Shown here: positions 63,692 to 64,000 of the stretch, piece after piece
How positions within the stretch are numbered: position 1 is the first letter of the stretch
How the letters are laid out: each line of letters begins with the position of its first letter
Source of the DNA: Burkholderia sp. WP9
GTDB lineage: Bacteria; Pseudomonadota; Gammaproteobacteria; Burkholderiales; Burkholderiaceae
DNA: 64,000 nucleotides
Direction: 5' to 3'
Assembly (NCBI RefSeq): GCF_900104795.1
Contig: NZ_FNTG01000001.1
Span: forward strand, 4,697,245-4,761,244
Made by a program: the position numbers and the translations under genes
Notes under the pieces: model-generated
Database searches by the model: none
What the model was told of the DNA's origin: nothing
What the model saw: the letters and a program-made list of their open reading frames with translations, nothing else

Positions 63692-64000
63692 ATGAATCTG
63701 ATTGCAAAACTCGAGCAGGAAGAAATCGCGCGCGCCCTCGGCGAGAAGACCATCCCCGAATTCGCTCCCGGCGATACGGTGATCGTCAGCGTGAACGTGG
63801 TTGAAGGTACGCGTAAGCGTGTTCAGGCTTACGAAGGCGTCGTGATCGCCAAGCGTAACCGTGGTCTGAATTCGTCGTTCATCGTCCGCAAGATTTCGTC
63901 GGGCGAAGGCGTCGAGCGTACGTTCCAGACGTACTCGCCGCTGCTGGCAAGCATCGTCGTCAAGCGTCGTGGTGACGTGCGCCGTGCGAAGCTGTACTAC
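63692..64000 (+). CDS. rplS: 50S ribosomal protein L19 (partial, runs off the window)
   Basis: The first 103 codons of L19: [20 protein letters not shown], then [40 protein letters not shown] and [15 protein letters not shown] at the edge. AGGAG (63681-63685) precedes ATG 63692. Last gene of the rpsP operon. The remaining C-terminal residues lie beyond the window. Confidence 0.98.
   Translation, partial: MNLIAKLEQEEIARALGEKTIPEFAPGDTVIVSVNVVEGTRKRVQAYEGVVIAKRNRGLNSSFIVRKISSGEGVERTFQTYSPLLASIVVKRRGDVRRAKLYY

Overview
The window is high-GC chromosomal DNA of a Burkholderiaceae member, most likely Paraburkholderia or Burkholderia. I infer this from the block serC-pheA-hisC-tyrA-aroA-cmk-rpsA-ihfB-lapA-lapB-ugd-hldA-hldD, the soluble NAD-dependent formate dehydrogenase operon, the tmRNA tag (ANDDTFALAA) and the protein sequences. 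No rRNA or tRNA gene and no CRISPR array was seen. The only structural RNA gene is the two-ended tmRNA gene ssrA.

Layout. 0-5.5 kb: a TPR/glycosyltransferase protein, an ArsR-type repressor translationally coupled to a CDF metal exporter with a long (Gly-Asn-His)10 tract, and an aromatic-type FAD monooxygenase. 5.5-12 kb: the formate dehydrogenase operon fdsG-fdsB-fdsA-fdsD (minus strand), divergent from a ModE/PBP-like regulator. 12-13 kb: two small exported proteins. 13.1-22.5 kb: an integrated mobile element. 22.5-25.3 kb: ssrA, gph, ubiG and an OmpA-family gene (all minus). 25.8-44.3 kb: gyrA, a DUF2059 gene, then the aromatic amino acid/serine/cmk/rpsA/ihfB block, LPS assembly and heptose genes, and a ComEA-like gene. 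44.5-54.4 kb: cysM, mltB, a deacetylase-family gene, an enoyl-CoA hydratase, a lipase, the methionine transporter metNIQ and etfBA. 54.4-64 kb: a long acyl-CoA dehydrogenase, dadA with a divergent Lrp regulator, a radical SAM gene with a LexA box, a TM2 protein, a PQQ-type sugar dehydrogenase and the ribosomal cluster rpsP-rimM-trmD-rplS (rplS runs off the end).

The most interesting region is the element of about 9.3 kb inserted at the 3' end of ssrA. It has a P4-type integrase with clustered TACCACC sites at both ends, two small helix-turn-helix (AlpA/excisionase) proteins, a pair of genes that look like a lambda O/P-style initiator and loader, iteron-like repeats shared between the control region and the initiator gene, an HK97-fold major capsid gene, and a DUF2971 accessory gene. 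It has no portal, protease, large terminase, tail or lysis genes. That composition suggests a phage satellite (P4-like or capsid-encoding PICI-like) rather than a complete prophage.

Near its left end is an RNA control circuit readable from sequence. A sigma70-like promoter is followed by a target box, mutually exclusive antiterminator and terminator hairpins, a three-stem RNA that displays the complementary sequence in a hairpin loop, and a second target box overlapping the Shine-Dalgarno of a 60-residue ORF. This matches the logic of P4 CI / P1 C4 antisense immunity RNAs.

Other regulatory points: a promoter inside cmk that would serve rpsA, a hairpin that buries the Shine-Dalgarno of the ComEA-like gene, a long U-tailed hairpin directly before metN, a palindromic operator before etfBA, and a canonical LexA box before the radical SAM gene.
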